A stretch of DNA of 8,447 nucleotides, taken from Gammaproteobacteria bacterium (GTDB taxonomy: Bacteria > Pseudomonadota > Gammaproteobacteria > JAURND01). The translations under genes and the position numbers were made by a program. This document shows positions 6,050 through 8,447 of the stretch, in pieces. The number at the start of each line of letters is the position of its first letter. Positions within the stretch are counted from its first letter, which is position 1. The DNA is taken from positions 1-8,447 of the forward strand of contig JAURND010000015.1 of the NCBI GenBank assembly GCA_030830425.1, written 5' to 3'. The notes under the pieces were generated by a model that ran no database searches, was not told the origin of the DNA, and saw only the letters and a list, made by a program, of their open reading frames with translations.

Positions 6050-6957
6050 TTTTTCTCCGCCAACATAAAACTTTTTTCAGCCAATGCAATAGCACCGCAA
6101 ATACCAGAGTCTTCACCAAGACCTGGAGGAACAATATAAGTATCTAAATGTTGAATGATTTTATCATCTTTGAGATAACCATTTAAGTGGGTGACTATCT
6201 CTTGATAGATTTTGGGTAAAAGATGCGCCTGACGCATCACGCCACCACCCATAATAATGCGTTTAGGCGCTAATGTAAGCATGTAGTTGATTAAACCCAC
6301 AGCCAAATAGTGCGCCTCTAAGTCCCATGCTTTGTGATCTGGTGGTAAATCGAGTGCAGAATCTACTTTCCAGCGAGTTTTCATGGAAGGTCCTGATGCT
6401 AGGCTTTCTAGGCAATTCTTGTGATACAAACACACGCCTTCAAAATCAGGATCCAGCGCTCTATTTTGTTGAACGAGCATATGTCCCATTTCTGGATGAG
6501 AGGCACCATGCAATAATTCCCCCCCTACAACAGCGCCGCCCCCAATACCAGTACCGATGGTCAGATATAAGAAATCGCTAAGCCCTTGTCCTGCCCCCCA
6601 ACGATGTTCGCCGATGGCTGAACCATTAACATCCGTGTCTAATCCTATGGGCAGATTAAATGAATCTTTTAAAGTACCAATCACATCATAATGTTCCCAG
6701 CCTGGTTTGGCGGCTGTTGTGATACATCCATAAGTGCTGGAGGTTAAGTCTAAGTCTAAAGGCCCAAATATAGCCAAACCGATAGCTTTGATGTCAGCTT
6801 TTTTTTGTGCAAACCGAATGTATTCGATGACTTCTTTCATCGTCACATCTGGTTTTTGCGTTTTGATGACTGTTCGATCCTGTAAATCAGTGGGGCTGGA
6901 GCCATAGACACAGACAAATTTTGTGCCGCCGCCTTCAATACCAACAAACTGGTTCAT
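6037..6957 (-). CDS. ROK-family sugar kinase (fructokinase/mannokinase type)
   Basis: A 306-residue cytoplasmic ATP-dependent hexokinase of the ROK family, closest in layout to zinc-containing fructokinases (ScrK/YdhR type). The phosphate-1 motif is GIEGGGTKF (6-14). LDTDVNGSAIGE (106-117) holds the likely catalytic base Asp109. GTGIGGG (135-141) is the ATP-binding loop. His158 with Cys176, His179 and Cys182 (CLYHKNC) form the ROK zinc site, and LESLASGP follows. A strong aggaga ribosome site (6972-6967) precedes ATG 6957 by 9 nt. It is the first gene of a two-gene operon with the mannose-6-phosphate isomerase. That pairing suggests the kinase makes fructose 6-phosphate or mannose 6-phosphate. 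Sugar specificity is not decided by sequence. Confidence 0.9.
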   Translation of the reverse strand: MNQFVGIEGGGTKFVCVYGSSPTDLQDRTVIKTQKPDVTMKEVIEYIRFAQKKADIKAIGLAIFGPLDLDLTSSTYGCITTAAKPGWEHYDVIGTLKDSFNLPIGLDTDVNGSAIGEHRWGAGQGLSDFLYLTIGTGIGGGAVVGGELLHGASHPEMGHMLVQQNRALDPDFEGVCLYHKNCLESLASGPSMKTRWKVDSALDLPPDHKAWDLEAHYLAVGLINYMLTLAPKRIIMGGGVMRQAHLLPKIYQEIVTHLNGYLKDDKIIQHLDTYIVPPGLGEDSGICGAIALAEKSFMLAEKKCNR

Positions 6958-6990
6958 ACTTGCGCATCTCCTGGAAGTTATCGCTGGTTC

Positions 6991-7023
6991 TCAGTAATTT
7001 CCGTTAACAGGAGAAATTACTGA
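6991..7023. promoter_or_regulatory. 11-bp palindrome upstream of the kinase gene (operator or leader hairpin candidate)
   Basis: TCAGTAATTTC (6991-7001) pairs perfectly with GAAATTACTGA (7013-7023). The loop contains the palindrome GTTAAC (7003-7008). It lies 34 nt before the kinase ATG and just downstream of a candidate -10 box, where a repressor site or leader hairpin would sit. No T-run follows, so termination is less likely. Confidence 0.5.
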
Positions 7024-7038
7024 TCAATTAAGTTTCGC

Positions 7039-7067
7039 ACTATAAGCCAAAATAATCATAGCAGCAA
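7039..7067 (-). promoter_or_regulatory. Promoter candidate for the kinase-isomerase operon
   Basis: On the minus strand TTGCTG (7067-7062) and TATAGT (7044-7039) are separated by 17 nt. The -10 matches consensus at five of six positions and the -35 at its first three. Transcription would begin near 7032 and run straight into the palindrome at 7023-6991. Confidence 0.35.
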
Positions 7068-7085
7068 CGAACAAAATAACGTAAT

Positions 7086-7116
7086 AGCAATTCCCGCTCA
7101 AAACGCGGAACTTGCT
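7086..7116. repeat. REP-like hairpin, second copy of the asd/pdxT palindrome family
   Basis: AGCAATTCC (7086-7094) pairs with GGAA-c-TTGCT (7107-7116) with one bulged c. The sequence agcaattcccg-ctcaaaa-cgcggaa closely parallels 3767-3796 (agcaattcccg, tcagaaa, gcggaattgct). Because it lies between divergent genes, this copy cannot be a simple terminator for either neighbour, which supports a dispersed repeat family. Confidence 0.6.
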
Positions 7117-7211
7117 TCTTGGTTTTAACACGTCGCTTGAACAAGTTCATGCTCGCAGCGAAGGGGGAGAATCACCGTATTTTCCTTACATTCAACCGAT
7201 TATTACCACTC

Positions 7212-7239
7212 TTAATTGTTATCAATTCCACGGTATAAT
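7212..7239 (+). promoter_or_regulatory. Promoter candidate for tolQR
   Basis: TATAAT (7234-7239), a full -10 consensus, is preceded by a weak ttaatt (7212-7217) at 16 nt. The predicted start near 7246 leaves a leader of about 110 nt. That leader contains the palindrome GTAAGCTTAC (7256-7265) and a later hairpin before the tolQ ribosome site. Confidence 0.45.
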
Positions 7240-7308
7240 TTTTTAGCAATTTCAGGTAAGCTTACACCAAAGTGAAACAAGTTTTGCAATGGCAAGTCTC
7301 GTCAACAA

Positions 7309-7328
7309 GAAAACCAAAGACGGTTTTC
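7309..7328 (+). repeat. Hairpin in the tolQ leader
   Basis: GAAAACC (7309-7315) pairs perfectly with GGTTTTC (7322-7328) around the 6-nt loop aaagac. It sits 17 nt before the tolQ ribosome site. The following sequence is A/T-rich with an interrupted T-run (7340-7344), so it could be a weak attenuator or a messenger-stabilising structure. Confidence 0.4.
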
Positions 7329-7357
7329 AATAAATCAAATTTTTCAAGGTATTTATC

Positions 7358-8086
7358 ATGATTACAACTGATCCCTCTTTATGGAGTTTTGTCGCAAATG
7401 CAGGCTTAGTGGTTAAATGCGTGATGCTGCTATTGTTGATAACTTCTGTCTTTTCTTGGACATTTATTTTTCAGCGAGCTGTCTTCCTTAAAAATGCAAA
7501 ACGTGCTGTGATGCATTTTGAAGATCAGTTTTGGTCTGGCGCAGATTTGAGCAAGTTATACGAAGGGTTGTCTCGTCGAAATGGTGCTTTGCAAGGACTA
7601 GAAAGCATTTTTTATGCTGGCTTTAGGGAATACACGCGACTAAACAAAGGCGCCAATGTGAATCCAGATGCGATTATGGATGGCGTAGCGCGAGCGATGC
7701 GTATCGCCAGCGCTAAAGAGATGGATGAGCTAGAGAGACGACTTTCATTTCTGGCAACGGTAGGCTCCACTAGCCCTTATGTTGGTCTCTTTGGTACAGT
7801 TTGGGGGATCATGACTTCTTTCCAAGCATTAAGCGCAATGCAGCAAGCAACACTCTCGATGGTGGCACCCGGTATTTCTGAAGCATTAATCGCAACAGCG
7901 ATGGGTTTATTTGCAGCAATTCCAGCTGTGATCGCTTATAACCGTTTTAGTAGTGATGTAGAGCGTTTAACCAATATACAAGATACCTTTCAAGAAGAAT
8001 TTTCTAATATTTTATATCGACAATCCCACCTACAGAACCAGCATTCCATTCAATTAACAGATGAGTCCGATGAAGATGAGACATAA
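7358..8086 (+). CDS. tolQ: Tol-Pal system proton channel protein TolQ
   Basis: A 242-residue inner-membrane protein of the MotA/TolQ/ExbB family, slightly longer than the usual roughly 230. With TolR it forms the proton-driven motor that energises TolA, for outer-membrane constriction at division and envelope integrity. Three membrane helices are visible: about 14-38, 130-155 and 170-195, with a large cytoplasmic loop between the first two. The family signature GSTSPYVGLFGTVWGIM (136-152) and the APGISEALIATAMGLFAAIPA stretch (170-190) are intact. ExbB is excluded by this signature together with the adjoining tolR. An aagg site (7346-7349) precedes the ATG by 8 nt. The C-terminal tail is acidic (DESDEDET). 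ybgC, often found upstream of tolQ, is absent here; the divergent kinase operon takes that place. Confidence 0.94.
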   Translation: MITTDPSLWSFVANAGLVVKCVMLLLLITSVFSWTFIFQRAVFLKNAKRAVMHFEDQFWSGADLSKLYEGLSRRNGALQGLESIFYAGFREYTRLNKGANVNPDAIMDGVARAMRIASAKEMDELERRLSFLATVGSTSPYVGLFGTVWGIMTSFQALSAMQQATLSMVAPGISEALIATAMGLFAAIPAVIAYNRFSSDVERLTNIQDTFQEEFSNILYRQSHLQNQHSIQLTDESDEDET

Positions 8087-8447
8087 AAAAAGAGGACGGC
8101 GTTTACAAATGGCGGATATCAATGTAGTTCCCTACATCGATGTGATGTTAGTGTTATTGGTAATTTTCATGATCACCACCCCTTTGTTGTCACAGGGTGT
8201 GAATGTAGATTTGCCACAGGCTTCTTCTAAACCACTGCCACCGAAACAAGAAGAACCGCTGATTGTCAGTATCGATGCAAAAGGTGCTTATTATTTGAAT
8301 ATTTCACCCACGCCAGATAATCCTGTCGATGCAACTGCGCTAACCGCTCAAGTGACTGCTGCCCTACAGGCTTCGCAGGCAAAAAATGAGACACGACAAG
8401 TGTTAGTTAAAGCAGATCAACACGTCGATTACGGAAGAGTCATGCAA
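8061..8447 (+). CDS. tolR: Tol-Pal system protein TolR, partial (3' end beyond window)
   Basis: 129 residues are visible and the reading frame is open to the window edge, so roughly the last 15-20 residues of a usual 140-150-residue TolR are missing. It is a single-pass ExbD/TolR-family protein with a short basic N-terminus (RHKKRGRRLQ) and one helix (about 25-45). The signature is INVVPYIDVMLVLLVIFM (20-37), and Asp27 is the essential membrane aspartate of the proton path. A periplasmic domain follows, in which VLVKADQHVDYGRVMQ is typical. Start choice is open: ATGs at 8061, 8070 and 8076 are all in frame and overlap the tolQ end, and none has a clear ribosome site. The 26-nt overlap (for 8061) implies coupling to tolQ. 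Identity is certain; the start is not. Confidence 0.92.
   Translation, partial: MSPMKMRHKKRGRRLQMADINVVPYIDVMLVLLVIFMITTPLLSQGVNVDLPQASSKPLPPKQEEPLIVSIDAKGAYYLNISPTPDNPVDATALTAQVTAALQASQAKNETRQVLVKADQHVDYGRVMQ

Overview
The window looks like chromosomal DNA of a gammaproteobacterium, moderately AT-rich. The prmB, asd, tolQ and tolR products all match their gammaproteobacterial families. The gene mix, with PdxST in place of the usual PdxA/PdxJ route and many small dispersed hairpin repeats between genes, would suit a Legionellales/Coxiellaceae-like organism. That placement is an inference from gene content, not a demonstrated match.

Layout. Positions 1-562 are non-coding and carry one full copy (C) and decayed pieces of a dispersed, hairpin-rich repeat. 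A plus-strand cluster follows: an MFS transporter (563-1858), prmB (1867-2757) and asd (2754-3764), packed tightly and probably co-transcribed. It converges on pdxT (3778-4362, minus) and pdxS (4397-5284, minus). The two runs share a 13-bp perfect hairpin at their 3' ends. Upstream of pdxS, 5285-5671 holds two more copies (A, B) of the repeat plus a 12-bp inverted repeat. A minus-strand pair follows: a ROK-family sugar kinase (6037-6957) overlapping a stand-alone type II mannose-6-phosphate isomerase cupin (5672-6049). The 400-bp gap 6958-7357 has divergent promoter candidates, an 11-bp palindrome and a second copy of the agcaattcccg hairpin. tolQ and the 5' part of tolR then run off the right edge.

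Functions. PdxS and PdxT together form PLP synthase, which makes vitamin B6 cofactor from ribose 5-phosphate, glyceraldehyde 3-phosphate and glutamine-derived ammonia. Asd makes aspartate semialdehyde for the lysine/diaminopimelate, threonine and methionine pathways. PrmB methylates ribosomal protein L3. The kinase-isomerase pair interconverts fructose, mannose and their 6-phosphates. TolQ and TolR are the inner-membrane motor of the Tol-Pal envelope system.

Most unusual signal. Three copies (A, B, C) of a roughly 100-125 nt element all face the gene downstream of them. Each begins with a GCGGTATAAT-like box, followed by a G-run/C-run hairpin, a conserved linker ending in gattttgtct, and a second hairpin whose sequence differs between copies while its pairing is kept. 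This looks like a mobile or selfish structured-RNA or promoter element. It appears to supply the pdxST promoter and leader.
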